Positions 16,279 to 25,973 are shown, counted from the stretch's first letter. The stretch: DNA of 64,000 nucleotides from Hydrogenophaga taeniospiralis (GCF_020510445.1 NZ_JAHBAG010000001.1:1154501-1218500); one strand, 5' to 3'. Notes: generated by a model from the sequence alone, not told the origin. A program made the numbers and translations.

Positions 16279-18684
16279 TCAGGCCCGCATGCGCGCGGTC
16301 GCCGGCGCCTCCTGCCCAAGGCCGGGCGCCTGGGGCTGTTCGCCCACCTGGGCCTGCGCCTGGGACTGCGCCAGCGCATGGGCGCGCTCCAGGTGCTGCT
16401 CCGGGCTCTGGCGCAGGGCGCTGTCCACCCGGAACTCGCTCAGCGGGGCCTGCTCCTGCACCACCGCCACCAGCTGCGCGTCCCGGCTCAGGTGAAACGC
16501 CTGCACCGCACCCCGGTGCGCATATTGCTGGGCGTGGGCCACGGCGGCCGCGCTCACGCGCTCGATCTGCTCCGGGCCGTGCCCATGCGCGGCCAGCGGC
16601 GGGCCCAGCTGGGCGCGGGCCAGCCCGGCGTGGTGCGCCTGATGGGGCGACAACGAGGGGCTTGCCGCGCCTGGGTGCTGACACCCGCCGGGTTCTGCCA
16701 CCACCAGTTGAGCTCGGTCGTGCTGTTTCAGTTGACGCGGTGCGCCATGCGCAGGGGTGCCCGGGCCGCCCTGCGCGGGGCTTTTTCGCAAAGCCGCAGG
16801 CAGCTCGGGCGCCGGAATGCCGCGCTCCTGGAGCGCAGCCCGGATCGCCGAGACGTGGCCGGTGTCTTTCCAGAGGCGGTTCAGGCCGTCCTGCACCCGC
16901 TGGGCCTGGCGCTGCTCGGCCAGCGCCGGGGGCCAGCCTTTGTCGAGGTGGTTGCGCGAATCCTTCTGGCCCGCGAGTTCCAGCACACGGCGTTTGTCTT
17001 CCACCATCTGGCCCGCGTGGTGCTGGTGCTTCTCCAGCAGCTGTTCGCTGCCCATGGCGCGGTAGTTCTCCAGCGGCTGGTGCGGGCGAACGCGCGGGTA
17101 CTTCTCGTGCAGCGCGTCGCTGTAGGCGGCGCTGGCCGCTTCGCCCGGGCGCTTGCCGGCGTCGATGTGCCGGGCCAGCGCCTCGTTCACGTCGTCCTTG
17201 TCGAGCCGGGGGTACTGCGCATGGGTTTTCTCCCAGGTGCTTTCCACGCCGGCCTTGCCTTCGAAGAAGCGGCCATTGCGTTCGGCCTCGGTGGCGAACC
17301 GCCCGCTCGCCTGGCTCAGGCGGTCTTCCAGTTGCGCGCGTTTGGACGGGTCGGTTTCAGCGGCCAGGTCTTCCCGCAAGCCGTTGACCTGGCGCAGCAG
17401 ACGGCCTTCGCGCGACACATGGTCGTAGCCCAGCTCGCCCACCTCGCGGCCCAGGTACTTGCTGAACTGCTGCAGGCGGGAGTCTTCGTAGGCCCGGTCC
17501 GCCAATACCCCGGCCGCTCCGCCCACCACGATGCCGCCGGCGATGGGGCCGACGGGGCCGGTGACGGGGCTGGTGAGCACGCCACCGGCCGCGCCCAGGG
17601 CTCCGCCCCCTGCCCCGGCCAGGCCCGTCACCGTGCCGCGAGTCGCCACGTCGGCGCCTGCCTCTGCGCCGCGCACCCACTGCTCGCGGTTGCTGCGCGC
17701 CTGATCGATGGCGTCGCGGGTGTCGTTGACGCCCTGGTAGACGCCGTAGGCGGTGCCGGCGATGCCCAGCCCTTTGCCCATGGTGCGCGTGGCGCCCGCC
17801 AGGTTGGAGCCGCGTGCCTCGGTGGCGAGATCGCCCAAACCCTTTTCGACGGCTTGCGCCTGCCGTTCCTGCAAGAGCGTGGCGGTTGTCTGCGCGTTCA
17901 CCTGGGTGTTGGGCAAACGCTCGGGCAGCTCATGGTGCAGACGGCGTTGGTCGTGGATGGACCGCTCCAGCTCGGCCGCGCGAATGAAGCCCATACGGCC
18001 TTCTCGCGCCGCTTCCAAGGCCTGGCTGGGCAAGACCGTGGGCCGGGTGCGCGAGTCGTGGTGCAGCTGTCCCTCCCGGTCGTAGATGCGGATCGGTGAG
18101 CCGGTCTCGCGGGCGACCGCGTCGAGTTGATGTGGCAGTTGCTGGTAGACGTTGTCCCGGACGCCTGAGGGGACGTATCGGCCGTGGCCCTTGCGCATCA
18201 ATTGATCGGTAAACCGCGCATCCACGCCGAGTTCGCTCTCGATCCGGTGCGTGGCGATGGCGCGCACCTCCACGTCGTAGCCTCTGGCCTGCAGGTCTTT
18301 GATGACATCCACCCTGGGCGTGGTGGTGTCCAGAATGATGTTCTTGCGGTCGCCGATGGCGGCGTCCCGCAACTCGGTGGCCCATTGGCTGGCGTCGCCA
18401 TGGGTCTGGCCCGACCAGGTGTAGGGGTGTTGCTGGCGCAAGCCATGGGCTTGCGGATGAAAGCTACGCAGCTTGTCGGGATCGACTGTGACAACGTTGC
18501 CTCCCAGCTCGGCCCTGGCGGCATCAACCAGGTTTCCTTTGCCCGCTCCAGGTTGCCCCGCCATGATGACGGCGCGTGGGCGCTCCTGGCTGGTGGCGTT
18601 CTGGAATTGAGATTGCCGCAAGACTTTGTTGTTCAGAATCTGCTGATGCAGATCCGGGTCGATTTTTGGGTAGTCATGTGCCAT
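16279..18684 (-). CDS. Zeta-toxin-domain effector with XVIPCD-like C-terminal module
   Basis: An 801-residue protein in three parts. Residues 1 to about 250 are a zeta-toxin kinase: Walker A GQPGAGKG at 43-50, VDPDKLR at 67-73, WSGQTHGDASQW from 90, NIILDTTTPR at 115-124. Zeta toxins phosphorylate UDP-N-acetylglucosamine and poison wall synthesis. Residues about 305-400 are Gly/Ala-rich and hydrophobic. Residues 400-620 are charged and helical. The end (about 680-765) resembles the XVIPCD signal of Xanthomonas-type T4SS effectors: IERVSAAAVAHAQ, HLSRDAQLVAVVQEQAP, SALRQSPEQ. From about residue 305 it matches the protein at 57284-59323, whose toxin domain differs. A small partner gene precedes it by 18 bp. 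Role as a secreted antibacterial toxin is inferred; no T4SS genes are in view. Confidence 0.75.
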   Translation of the reverse strand: MAHDYPKIDPDLHQQILNNKVLRQSQFQNATSQERPRAVIMAGQPGAGKGNLVDAARAELGGNVVTVDPDKLRSFHPQAHGLRQQHPYTWSGQTHGDASQWATELRDAAIGDRKNIILDTTTPRVDVIKDLQARGYDVEVRAIATHRIESELGVDARFTDQLMRKGHGRYVPSGVRDNVYQQLPHQLDAVARETGSPIRIYDREGQLHHDSRTRPTVLPSQALEAAREGRMGFIRAAELERSIHDQRRLHHELPERLPNTQVNAQTTATLLQERQAQAVEKGLGDLATEARGSNLAGATRTMGKGLGIAGTAYGVYQGVNDTRDAIDQARSNREQWVRGAEAGADVATRGTVTGLAGAGGGALGAAGGVLTSPVTGPVGPIAGGIVVGGAAGVLADRAYEDSRLQQFSKYLGREVGELGYDHVSREGRLLRQVNGLREDLAAETDPSKRAQLEDRLSQASGRFATEAERNGRFFEGKAGVESTWEKTHAQYPRLDKDDVNEALARHIDAGKRPGEAASAAYSDALHEKYPRVRPHQPLENYRAMGSEQLLEKHQHHAGQMVEDKRRVLELAGQKDSRNHLDKGWPPALAEQRQAQRVQDGLNRLWKDTGHVSAIRAALQERGIPAPELPAALRKSPAQGGPGTPAHGAPRQLKQHDRAQLVVAEPGGCQHPGAASPSLSPHQAHHAGLARAQLGPPLAAHGHGPEQIERVSAAAVAHAQQYAHRGAVQAFHLSRDAQLVAVVQEQAPLSEFRVDSALRQSPEQHLERAHALAQSQAQAQVGEQPQAPGLGQEAPATARMRA

Positions 18685-18702
18685 GGCTCAAACGCTCCAA
18701 AA

Positions 18703-19047
18703 TCAATCAAAAAATGCTTTCAATTCCCCCACGCCTCGGCCCAGCGAGTCCGTGCGGCAATTGATCATCAGCATCTCTTTTTCTTTCGCCTTGGCGATCA
18801 GCGCGGTATTCCCCGTGGCCTCTGCTGCTTTGACCTCTTCTGTGGCATCGGACCAATAGCTTTCAAGGCAAACCTCCAGCAGCGCGATCGCCCGCTCGAA
18901 CTGGTCGTACCGCAACGTCTTGCTCATGAAGAGCGTCACGCCGGTACCGGTCAGCGCCTCTTCCAGGTCCGCGATCAGCGCAGGGTATTCCTTCAGCGCC
19001 TCTTGCAGGACTTTGGGCACGGGTGGGTGGTTCTTGTAGGTCTTCAT
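18703..19047 (-). CDS. Putative immunity/antitoxin protein for the zeta-domain effector
   Basis: A 114-residue, mostly helical cytoplasmic protein beginning MKTYKNHPPVPKVLQEALKE. No named domain is recognised. A homologue of exactly the same length lies at 56254-56598 (shared HPPVPKVLQEAL, YP-L---LEE, MSK, RAI/RAF-LLE), where it precedes a broken zeta gene. Its constant position just before zeta domains, like epsilon before zeta, supports an immunity role. It is 18 bp upstream of the effector, so they are cotranscribed. The ATG at 19047 is preceded by CCAGGGAAGCGAAC, close to the leader seen at the other locus. Confidence 0.65.
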   Translation of the reverse strand: MKTYKNHPPVPKVLQEALKEYPALIADLEEALTGTGVTLFMSKTLRYDQFERAIALLEVCLESYWSDATEEVKAAEATGNTALIAKAKEKEMLMINCRTDSLGRGVGELKAFFD

Positions 19048-19253
19048 GGTGTTCGCTTCCCTGGCTGGCGTGGCGGGTCCGTATGCATACTTTCGATGGA
19101 TGCGGCGCGCATCTTGGCACAGCGATTCCAGGCCCCCGCCTGGGACCCTGCCGGATCGCCGCACGACCGCCGCACAGCAACCCAGGACACCGGCCCTTCA
19201 CACCGCCCAGACACCCGCGGTCTGTGACAATCCCCGTTTGCCTGTTCTTCCGC

Positions 19254-21638
19254 ATGACCCAGAGCGCCGAATCCCCCGAAGCCCCACCCGCCGAACCCGA
19301 TGTGTTGCCCGGCGGTCCACTGGCGCGCGAGGCGCTGGCCCTGGCCGCGTTCGACCACATGGTCTCGCACGCCCCGGGCTTTCGCGCGCGCCCCGGCCAG
19401 CGCGAAATGGCCGCGCTGATCGCGCACACGCTCAGCGGCGTGTCGCTCGGCGACGGCTCGGTCAGCGCTGAGGCGGGCTTGCCCGAGCGTGGCATCGCGG
19501 TGGTGCAGGCCGGTACCGGCGTGGGCAAATCGGCGGCCTATGCCTCCACCGTGATCCCGCTGGCCCTGGCGCAACAAAAGCGCGTGATCATCTCCACCGC
19601 CACCGTGGCGCTGCAGGAACAGCTGATCGCCAAGGACCTGCCCGCGTTGGCCGCCGCGCTGCCCGAGCCGTTCACGTTCGCGCTCGCCAAAGGGCGCGGA
19701 CGCTACGTGTGCCGCCTCAAGCTCGACCAGCTCAGCGGCGGCGACGCCGCCAGCGCCGACCTGTTCGAGAGCGACGACGCGCTCGGTGCCGCCGATGCCT
19801 CGCCCGCGGCGGTGGCCGCCAGCACCGTGGCCAACGCCGCCGCCAGCGCCCGCGCGGCCGAGCGCTGGAGCGAGCGCGCCCAACAGTACGCGCAGTGGAC
19901 GGCCTCGCTCGACGCCGGCAGCTGGGACGGCGACCGCGACCGGCTCGACGAACCGCCCGAAGGCGAGCTGTGGGGCCCGGTGGCCGCCGAGCGCCACACC
20001 TGCACCGCGCGCCACTGCCCGAGCTACAACAGCTGCAGCTACTACCAGGCGCGCGCCCGGCTCGCGCAATCGCAGGTGATCGTGGTCAACCACGACCTGC
20101 TGCTCTCCACCTTGGGCCTGCACGCGCTGCCCGCGCCCGAAGACTGCTACCTCGTGTTCGACGAAGCGCACCACCTGGGCGCCGTCGCGCAGGGGCAGTT
20201 CACCGAAAGCATGGACCTGATGCGCAGCCAGTGGCTGGACCGCCTGCCGCGCGCGGTGGACGAAGTGGCTGGCGCGCTGCAGCACACGCCGGGCGTGGAC
20301 GTGGCCACGCTGGCGCGCGAACTGAAGACCGCGCAGGGCGAACTGGCCCGTCTGGCCATGGCGCGCATCGGCGCGCTGCCCGAGTGGCTGGCGCTCACCG
20401 GGCGCGGGCGCACGCCCGAGCCCGCCGAAGGGGGCAGAGGCTCGGCGCGCGGCGGGTTTCGCCAGGCGGCCCCGCCCGAACGGGGGTACCAAGCGCCACC
20501 GGTGGTCGATCGTTTTGAAGGCGGCGCGCTGCCGCCCGAGTGGCTGGAAACGGTGGCGCAACTGCACAGCCGCGCCAGCGCCCTGCTCAAAGTGATGGAG
20601 GCGCTGGCCACCCAGCTCAAGGCCAACGCGCGCGACAACCCGGGCGACGCGGCGCGCTGCGCCAAGCTTTATAGCCGCCTGGGCGTGCTCGCGCCGCGCC
20701 TGCAGCACGCGCAGGCCACGGCCGAACTCTGGCTGCAGGACCCGGCCGCCGGCCAGGCGCCGCTGGCCAAATGGCTCGAAGCCGGCATCCAGCACGGCCT
20801 GGTCACGCTCACCGCCCACGCCTGCCCGCTGCAGCCCGGCAGCCTGTTGCGCAACCAGCTCTGGAACAAGGTGCGCGCGGCCGTCGTCACCTCGGCCTCG
20901 CTCGTCACCTGCGGCGGCTTCGAGCACTTCCTGCACGAGTCCGGCCTGGCGTACGACGACGCCGTGGTGGCCCGCGAAGTGCAAAGCCCGTTCGACCACG
21001 CGCGCCAGGGCCGGCTGGTCGTGGTGCAGACCCGGGCCGACCCGAAAGACGTGGAGGCCTACACCCGCGAAATGCTGGACGCGCTCATGAGCGATCTGGC
21101 CGCCGTGCAGCGCGGCGCGTTGGTGCTGTTCACCTCCAGGGCGCAGATGCGGCGTGCGCAGGAACTGCTGGAGCGTGGCCTGCACAGCGATCTGCGCGGG
21201 GCGGTGTTGGCGCAGGGCGAGGCCTCGCGCACGCAACTGCTGCGCCGCCACACCGAGCGCGTGCAGGCCGGTGAGCCGTCCATCCTGTTCGGTCTGCAGT
21301 CGTTCGGCGAAGGGCTGGACCTGCCCGGCGAACTCTGCGAGTGGGTGTTCATCACCAAGCTGCCGTTCGCCTCGCCCAGCGACCCCGTGGGCCAGGCGCG
21401 CGCTGACTGGCTCAAGGCCCAGGGCCGCGACCCGTTCAGCGAACTCGTGGTGCCCGCCACCGGCGCGCGCCTGCTGCAATGGACCGGCCGGGCCCTGCGC
21501 AGCGAGACCGACGAAGCGGTGGTGGTTTGTTACGACGCGCGCTTGCTGCGCCAGAACTATGGCCGGCGCATGCTCAAGGGCTTGCCGCCTTACAAGCTGC
21601 AGCGTCGCGATGCCTACGGCGTGACAACCGACTTGTGA
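19254..21638 (+). CDS. dinG: DinG-type ATP-dependent DNA helicase (XPD-like, Fe-S)
   Basis: A 794-residue superfamily 2 helicase. Walker A AGTGVGKSAAY lies near residue 90 and the DEAH box VFDEAHHLG near 300. Between them lie the four cluster cysteines: RYVCRLKL, then CTARHC and C in PSYNSCSYY. C-terminal motifs include LFGLQSFGEGLDLPG and QWTGRALRSETD. It unwinds DNA and D/R-loops 5' to 3'. The ATG at 19254 gives the usual N-terminus; the long upstream frame runs over the immunity-gene promoter. Residues about 390-412 form a Pro/Gly/Arg-rich insertion (RTPEPAEGGRGSARGGFRQ) that may derive from the dispersed repeat. Confidence 0.88.
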   Translation: MTQSAESPEAPPAEPDVLPGGPLAREALALAAFDHMVSHAPGFRARPGQREMAALIAHTLSGVSLGDGSVSAEAGLPERGIAVVQAGTGVGKSAAYASTVIPLALAQQKRVIISTATVALQEQLIAKDLPALAAALPEPFTFALAKGRGRYVCRLKLDQLSGGDAASADLFESDDALGAADASPAAVAASTVANAAASARAAERWSERAQQYAQWTASLDAGSWDGDRDRLDEPPEGELWGPVAAERHTCTARHCPSYNSCSYYQARARLAQSQVIVVNHDLLLSTLGLHALPAPEDCYLVFDEAHHLGAVAQGQFTESMDLMRSQWLDRLPRAVDEVAGALQHTPGVDVATLARELKTAQGELARLAMARIGALPEWLALTGRGRTPEPAEGGRGSARGGFRQAAPPERGYQAPPVVDRFEGGALPPEWLETVAQLHSRASALLKVMEALATQLKANARDNPGDAARCAKLYSRLGVLAPRLQHAQATAELWLQDPAAGQAPLAKWLEAGIQHGLVTLTAHACPLQPGSLLRNQLWNKVRAAVVTSASLVTCGGFEHFLHESGLAYDDAVVAREVQSPFDHARQGRLVVVQTRADPKDVEAYTREMLDALMSDLAAVQRGALVLFTSRAQMRRAQELLERGLHSDLRGAVLAQGEASRTQLLRRHTERVQAGEPSILFGLQSFGEGLDLPGELCEWVFITKLPFASPSDPVGQARADWLKAQGRDPFSELVVPATGARLLQWTGRALRSETDEAVVVCYDARLLRQNYGRRMLKGLPPYKLQRRDAYGVTTDL
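20423..20490. repeat. Possible dispersed-repeat remnant inside dinG
   Basis: GGGGGCAGAGGCTCGGCGCGC...GGCGGCCCCGCCCGAACGGGGG: same GC-rich style, with a GGGGG/CCCCG pairing and a GGCGGCCCCGCC core like the other in-gene copies. The match is weaker than for the sulfatase and hydrolase copies. Confidence 0.3.
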
Positions 21639-21744
21639 GTCGCGTGCCCGCAGTGCGCTGGTTGGTACACGCGTTGCGCGTTGAGGATGCCCGCTGAATC
21701 CAGCAGCACGGACAGGAGCTCTTGGCGCAACAAGGTGGATGGTT

Positions 21745-22668
21745 TCAGGGGAGCTTTCTGGCCAGCAGGGCGCCATTGTCGATCAGCGTGCCGACCACTT
21801 CCACCAGGGCGCTGCGCACGGCTTCCCCGGCCGGGGTCAGGGGATGGTCCACCAGCCACACCAGGCTCTGGGTGCGTTCGATGGCCGGTTCGGTGATTTC
21901 GCGGGCCACCACCCCCGCTGAAGCGGATGCGGCCAATGCGTTGCGCGGCATCACCGCGCAGGCCAGGCCTTCGCTGACCATGTCGCGGTACAGCTCGGGG
22001 TTGTTGAGTTCGTAGCGCACGTTCAGCGGGCACCCCAGCGAGAGGGCGGTGCGCTCTATGAGTTTGCGCAGATCGTGCTCGCGGTCGGGCGCCACCAGCG
22101 GGCGGTCACCGATGTCGGCAAAGCGGATGGGGCCCGATTCGACGCCCCAGGTGCGGGCGGCGCCGAAGAGGAAAAAGCGCTCTTCGAAGAGCGGAATCGC
22201 TTCCAGGCGCGAGATCTCCGAGGCGATGGGCAGCAGCGCCAGATCGACCCGACGTGCCTCCACCAGAGCGCGCGCCTCGCGCGACATGCCCGTACTCAGC
22301 TGCAGCTGTACCGCAGGAGCACGTTCCCTCAGGGCGCGGAACAGCGGGACGGCCAGCACCGGCGCCACCGAGCCCACCAGACAGAGGCTGACGTTGCCGC
22401 GTGCTTCGCTGGCCGAACCGCGCACGTCGTCCTTGATGCTGTCGATCTGACGCAGGATGGAAGTTGCACGGTCCAGCAGGCGCCGTCCCTCCGCGGTCAG
22501 CTCGACGCCGCGGGCATGGCGCGTCAAAAGCGGCGCCCCCATTTCTTCTTCCATCGCCGCCACGTGGTGGCTGAGGGCCGGCTGGGCGATGTGCAGGGTA
22601 TTGGCGGCGGTGGTGATGCTGCCGGCGCGTGCGATTTCAACGAAGTACTTCAGTTGCCTGAGCGTCAT
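21745..22668 (-). CDS. LysR-family transcriptional regulator
   Basis: A 307-residue regulator. The winged helix is at residues 1-60 (MTLRQLKYFVEIARAGSITT, then ALSHHVAAMEEEMG). A periplasmic-binding-protein-like effector domain follows from about residue 92. The N-terminus (LRQLKYFVEIA) is of the Nac/Cbl-like subgroup. It is the last gene of a minus-strand run Bug receptor - sulfatase - LysR, 35 bp after the sulfatase. It is thus cotranscribed with its likely targets instead of divergent from them. It converges on dinG. The ligand is unknown; a sulfur or aromatic metabolite would fit the context. Confidence 0.85.
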   Translation of the reverse strand: MTLRQLKYFVEIARAGSITTAANTLHIAQPALSHHVAAMEEEMGAPLLTRHARGVELTAEGRRLLDRATSILRQIDSIKDDVRGSASEARGNVSLCLVGSVAPVLAVPLFRALRERAPAVQLQLSTGMSREARALVEARRVDLALLPIASEISRLEAIPLFEERFFLFGAARTWGVESGPIRFADIGDRPLVAPDREHDLRKLIERTALSLGCPLNVRYELNNPELYRDMVSEGLACAVMPRNALAASASAGVVAREITEPAIERTQSLVWLVDHPLTPAGEAVRSALVEVVGTLIDNGALLARKLP

Positions 22669-22703
22669 GGAGTCACTCTACCGCGACACACTGGGCGCGG
22701 TGC

Positions 22704-24167
22704 TCAGACCGAAACGGCTGGCACCAGGGCCGCTGTCGGTACCGGCGTGGCACCGCCCGAACCCAGTGTGGCCGCCACCGCCTGGCCGCCCAGGCGCTCG
22801 ATCATGGCCGCCTGATCGGCCTTGGCCAGCGCATCCACCGCTTCGGGGTCGCAGATGCGGCGCAGTTCGGCTTCCATGGCCTGCACGACCCCGCTGTGTG
22901 CGGGGTCGCCGGCGAGATCGTGCAATTCCTCAGGATCGTCGTCCAGATCGAACAGTTCAGGCCGGTGGCGCACGTAGTAGTGGAACTTCCAGCGCCCCTT
23001 GCGCACCATGAAACCGGCGGTGTTGCTGCCAGCGGCGTGGTATTCGCTGAACACCACACGCTCTGGCTGGGGCGCGCCAGCGGCCAGCGCGAACAGCGAC
23101 CGCCCGGGGCGTTCGCCCATTTCTGGGGCCGGGTCAATGCCCGTGCCTTCCAGGATGGTCGGAAACAGGTCCAGCAGGTCCACGGGCGTGTCGCACACCG
23201 CAGGCGCCACACCCGGCCCGGCCAGGATCATGGGCACACGCACGCTCTCCTGGTACAGGGTGGACTTTCCCCACAGGCCACGCGTGCCCAGGTTGTCGCC
23301 GTGGTCGGAGGTGTAGACGACGGTGGTGCTGTCTTCCAGCCCGGCTTCGCGCAGCGCGTCGAGGATCTGGCCCACGTTGTGGTCCAGGAAGCTGCACAGG
23401 CCGTAGTAGGCGGCGAAGGCGCGCAGGCGTTCTTCGGGCGACTCGAACTGATCCTCGTTGTCCATGAAGGCGGCGTAGTCCTGCACCCAGGGGTGCCGCT
23501 GGTACCCGTCAGCCGGGTGCAGTTTGGGCGTGGGCAGGTGGTCCAGCGGGTACAGGTCGAAGAACGCCTGGGGTGCGATCAGGGGGAAGTGGGGTGCCAC
23601 CAGGCCGACATAGAGCACGAAGGGCTGCTGCGGCTGCTGCGCCGCTGCCTGCAGCCATTGCACCGAGCGTTCGGTGACGGACCGGTCGTACGAGGTGTAG
23701 TGCGACTCGCCGCCGCCGATGCGATCACCCAGCATGCGTTTGCCGTTGGGGCTGCTGACGTAGGGGTCCCGGATCGATGCCCAGACCATGCCGTGGCCAC
23801 CGACGACGTGCATGGGAATGTGCTCGAGGTCGAATCCGGCGGGGTCTTCGTCACTGCGGTAGTGCAGCTTGCCAATGCTCTCGACGCGAACCCGGTGCCG
23901 CTGCAGCACATAACCCCAGCCGCGTGGCGCGCCGGTGTAGGGCATGGCGTTGTCCCAGTGGCGCGTCTGGTGCACGCGCAGGCCAGTGGCAAAAGCGGCG
24001 CGTGCGGGCACACAGATCGGGCTTGGGGTGTAGGCCTGGGTGAAGCGGGTGCCGCGGGCGGCCAGCGCGTCCAGGTGGGGCGTTTGGGCCACTGGGTGGC
24101 CGGCACAGCCCATGACTCTCGGATCATGTTCATCGGACATGATCACCACCAGGTTTTGACGGGGCAC
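22704..24167 (-). CDS. Sulfatase of the choline-sulfatase-like group
   Basis: A 487-residue type I sulfatase. Metal site NLVVIMSDEHDPRVMGCAGH, active-site CVPAR (Cys to formylglycine) near residue 53, GKLHY, and TSDHGDNLGTRGLWGKST near residue 285 are all in place; the MSDEHDP opening resembles choline-sulfatase and phosphonate-monoester-hydrolase types. No signal peptide. The start is GTG at 24167, 6 nt after an AGGAG site; upstream in-frame codons have no ribosome site. It follows a Bug receptor by 29 bp and precedes a LysR gene. It shares little with the sulfatase at 3883-5286, so the substrates probably differ. Confidence 0.87.
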   Translation of the reverse strand: MPRQNLVVIMSDEHDPRVMGCAGHPVAQTPHLDALAARGTRFTQAYTPSPICVPARAAFATGLRVHQTRHWDNAMPYTGAPRGWGYVLQRHRVRVESIGKLHYRSDEDPAGFDLEHIPMHVVGGHGMVWASIRDPYVSSPNGKRMLGDRIGGGESHYTSYDRSVTERSVQWLQAAAQQPQQPFVLYVGLVAPHFPLIAPQAFFDLYPLDHLPTPKLHPADGYQRHPWVQDYAAFMDNEDQFESPEERLRAFAAYYGLCSFLDHNVGQILDALREAGLEDSTTVVYTSDHGDNLGTRGLWGKSTLYQESVRVPMILAGPGVAPAVCDTPVDLLDLFPTILEGTGIDPAPEMGERPGRSLFALAAGAPQPERVVFSEYHAAGSNTAGFMVRKGRWKFHYYVRHRPELFDLDDDPEELHDLAGDPAHSGVVQAMEAELRRICDPEAVDALAKADQAAMIERLGGQAVAATLGSGGATPVPTAALVPAVSV

Positions 24168-24196
24168 GGTATCTCCTGAGGGGGTGAGCCAGCGGC

Positions 24197-25156
24197 TCAG
24201 TTTTCCGGCGTGTAGCCCACCGACTGGACGACGCGCGCCCAACGGGCGTGTTCAGCCCGCAGTTGCTTGTCCATGGCTTCGGGGCTCATGGTCAGCGGGG
24301 TGAATTCGGCTTTCTCCAGCACTTGTGACACCTTGGGCGACCTCACCGCGGCGCCGATGGCCTGGTTGAGTTGGGAAACCAGCGCCGGTGTGGTGCCACG
24401 GCGTGCAAAGAAGGCAAACGACTCGCTGATGCTCAAGTCCGGGAAACCTGCCGCTTTGAAGGTCGGCACCCCCGGGAGCGCCGCATTGGGTACGTCGTCC
24501 GATATCGCGAGGATGCGCAGTTGCCCGCTGCGGTGCATGGGCAGCAGGTTGGGTGTCGTGGTGATCACGGCCGGCAAATGGCCGCCCACGGTGTCGGTCA
24601 CGGCGGCCGACCCGCCCTTGTAGGCCACGTGGGTGAAAGAGAAGTTGGCGTGCTTGCCCAGCAAGGTGCCGATGAATTGCATGGCGGTGCCTGCGCCAGG
24701 TGTGCCAAAGGAGGCCATGGCCGGCGTCCTGGCCGCCTGTGCCAGGAAATCCTGCAGGCTGGTGGCTGGGCTGCTTGCGCCCACGGCCAGCGCAAAGCTC
24801 ATGCGGCAGGCCGGGGCGATGGGCGTGAGTTCCTTGAGCGGATCGAACTTCGCCTTGACCACGTGTGGATACAAGGTCAGGTTGCCTTGAGGCGCCAGAA
24901 TCAATGTGGTGCCGTCGGCGGGCGCGGCCAGCAGGGCTTCGGTGGCGAGGCGACCTGAGGCCCCCGCCTTGTTTTCAACGATCACGGTGTAGCCCGTGTC
25001 GCGCAGGCCTTCGGCCACGGCGCGGGCTACCACGTCGACGGCGCCACCGGCTGCGTAGCCGACCAGGATGCGTAGGTTCATGGCTTGCGCCAGGGAAGGG
25101 AAGGCGAGGCTGGATGCGCCCAGCAAGCCCACGAAGGCTCGGCGATTGATGAACAT
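24197..25156 (-). CDS. Bug-family tripartite tricarboxylate transporter substrate-binding protein
   Basis: A 319-residue periplasmic receptor. Signal peptide MFINRRAFVGLLGASSLAFP ending SLAQA, with RRAF near the front as in many Bug proteins. Family signatures: LRILVGYAAGGAVDVVAR, VIVENKAGASGRLATE, SFGTPGAGTAMQFIG. No TctA/TctB genes are near. It is the first gene of the second sulfatase operon (receptor, sulfatase, LysR). The two sulfatase loci in this window therefore repeat the pairing of orphan Bug receptor plus cytoplasmic sulfatase. It presumably binds the sulfated organic acid that is later hydrolysed; this is inference. Confidence 0.87.
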   Translation of the reverse strand: MFINRRAFVGLLGASSLAFPSLAQAMNLRILVGYAAGGAVDVVARAVAEGLRDTGYTVIVENKAGASGRLATEALLAAPADGTTLILAPQGNLTLYPHVVKAKFDPLKELTPIAPACRMSFALAVGASSPATSLQDFLAQAARTPAMASFGTPGAGTAMQFIGTLLGKHANFSFTHVAYKGGSAAVTDTVGGHLPAVITTTPNLLPMHRSGQLRILAISDDVPNAALPGVPTFKAAGFPDLSISESFAFFARRGTTPALVSQLNQAIGAAVRSPKVSQVLEKAEFTPLTMSPEAMDKQLRAEHARWARVVQSVGYTPEN

Positions 25157-25372
25157 GTTGTCTCCGGTCGTTGGTTGTGTGGGGGCAAGGCCCGATCGCA
25201 GTATGGAGTCGATGCCGGCTGGCGAGAAATACAGATCTCACGCATCAGGCATGCAGAAAACCGAATGGGTCGGTGCACGTTCGCGCACCCTTTGCTACGA
25301 TGCCGCTGCATTCGTCGTTGCACGCGGGTGTTGCGGTTCCAGACCATCCATTCGACCCACACCTCTACAACC

Positions 25373-25843
25373 ATGATCTACGCGACGCTCAAACTGCTCC
25401 ACGTTCTCGCCATCATCGTGTGGGTCGGCGGCATGGTGTTCGCCCACTTCTTTCTGCGCCCGGCCGCGCTGCAGCTGGAGCCACCGCTGCGCGTGCGCCT
25501 GATGTACGCGACCCTGCAGCGCTTCTTCGCCGCCGTGCTGGTCGCCGTGCTGCTGGTGCTGGTCACGGGGCTGTGGATGATCGCCCGCCTGGCCAAAGAG
25601 TCGGCACAGGCCGGGCTGGCCTTCAACATGCCCCTGGACTGGACCATCATGGCCACGCTCGGCATCGTGATGATGGCCATCTTCGGCCACATCCGGTTCG
25701 CACTGTTCAAGCGCCTGAGCCGCGCCGTGCTGGCCAGCGACTGGCCCGCGGGCGGCGCGGCGCTCGCGTCCATCCGCACCTGGGTGGGTATCAACCTGGG
25801 GCTCGGGCTGGTGATCATCGTGTTCACCTTGCTGATGGCTTGA
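25373..25843 (+). CDS. CopD-family / DUF2269-like integral membrane protein
   Basis: A 156-residue membrane protein with four predicted helices (residues about 5-25, 45-70, 83-105, 132-155). It starts MIYATLKLLHVLAIIVWVGG. The HVLAIIVWVGGMVFAHFFLRP motif with its helix-embedded His is typical of the CopD-like family, whose members have been linked to copper or heme handling. Nothing nearby proves a copper role. It stands alone between the Bug/sulfatase promoter and a LysE exporter on the same strand. Confidence 0.7.
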   Translation: MIYATLKLLHVLAIIVWVGGMVFAHFFLRPAALQLEPPLRVRLMYATLQRFFAAVLVAVLLVLVTGLWMIARLAKESAQAGLAFNMPLDWTIMATLGIVMMAIFGHIRFALFKRLSRAVLASDWPAGGAALASIRTWVGINLGLGLVIIVFTLLMA

Positions 25844-25973
25844 AAGGGGAAATGCCTTCCCGGACCGGCGCGTCACGCTTTGACGCTTCGAGGGCGCTGT
25901 CGCAGCGGCCGCACATCGGGCATCATGTGGCGCTATCGCTCCGCCAGGTTCAATACGTCAGAAGGGCATGCTC

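Noticed and set aside
16279..19047. Plasmid-type epsilon-zeta addiction module
   Set aside because: The zeta domain is fused to more than 500 residues shared with a protein carrying a different toxin domain and ending in a secretion-like module. That is effector architecture; no plasmid replication or partition genes are near.
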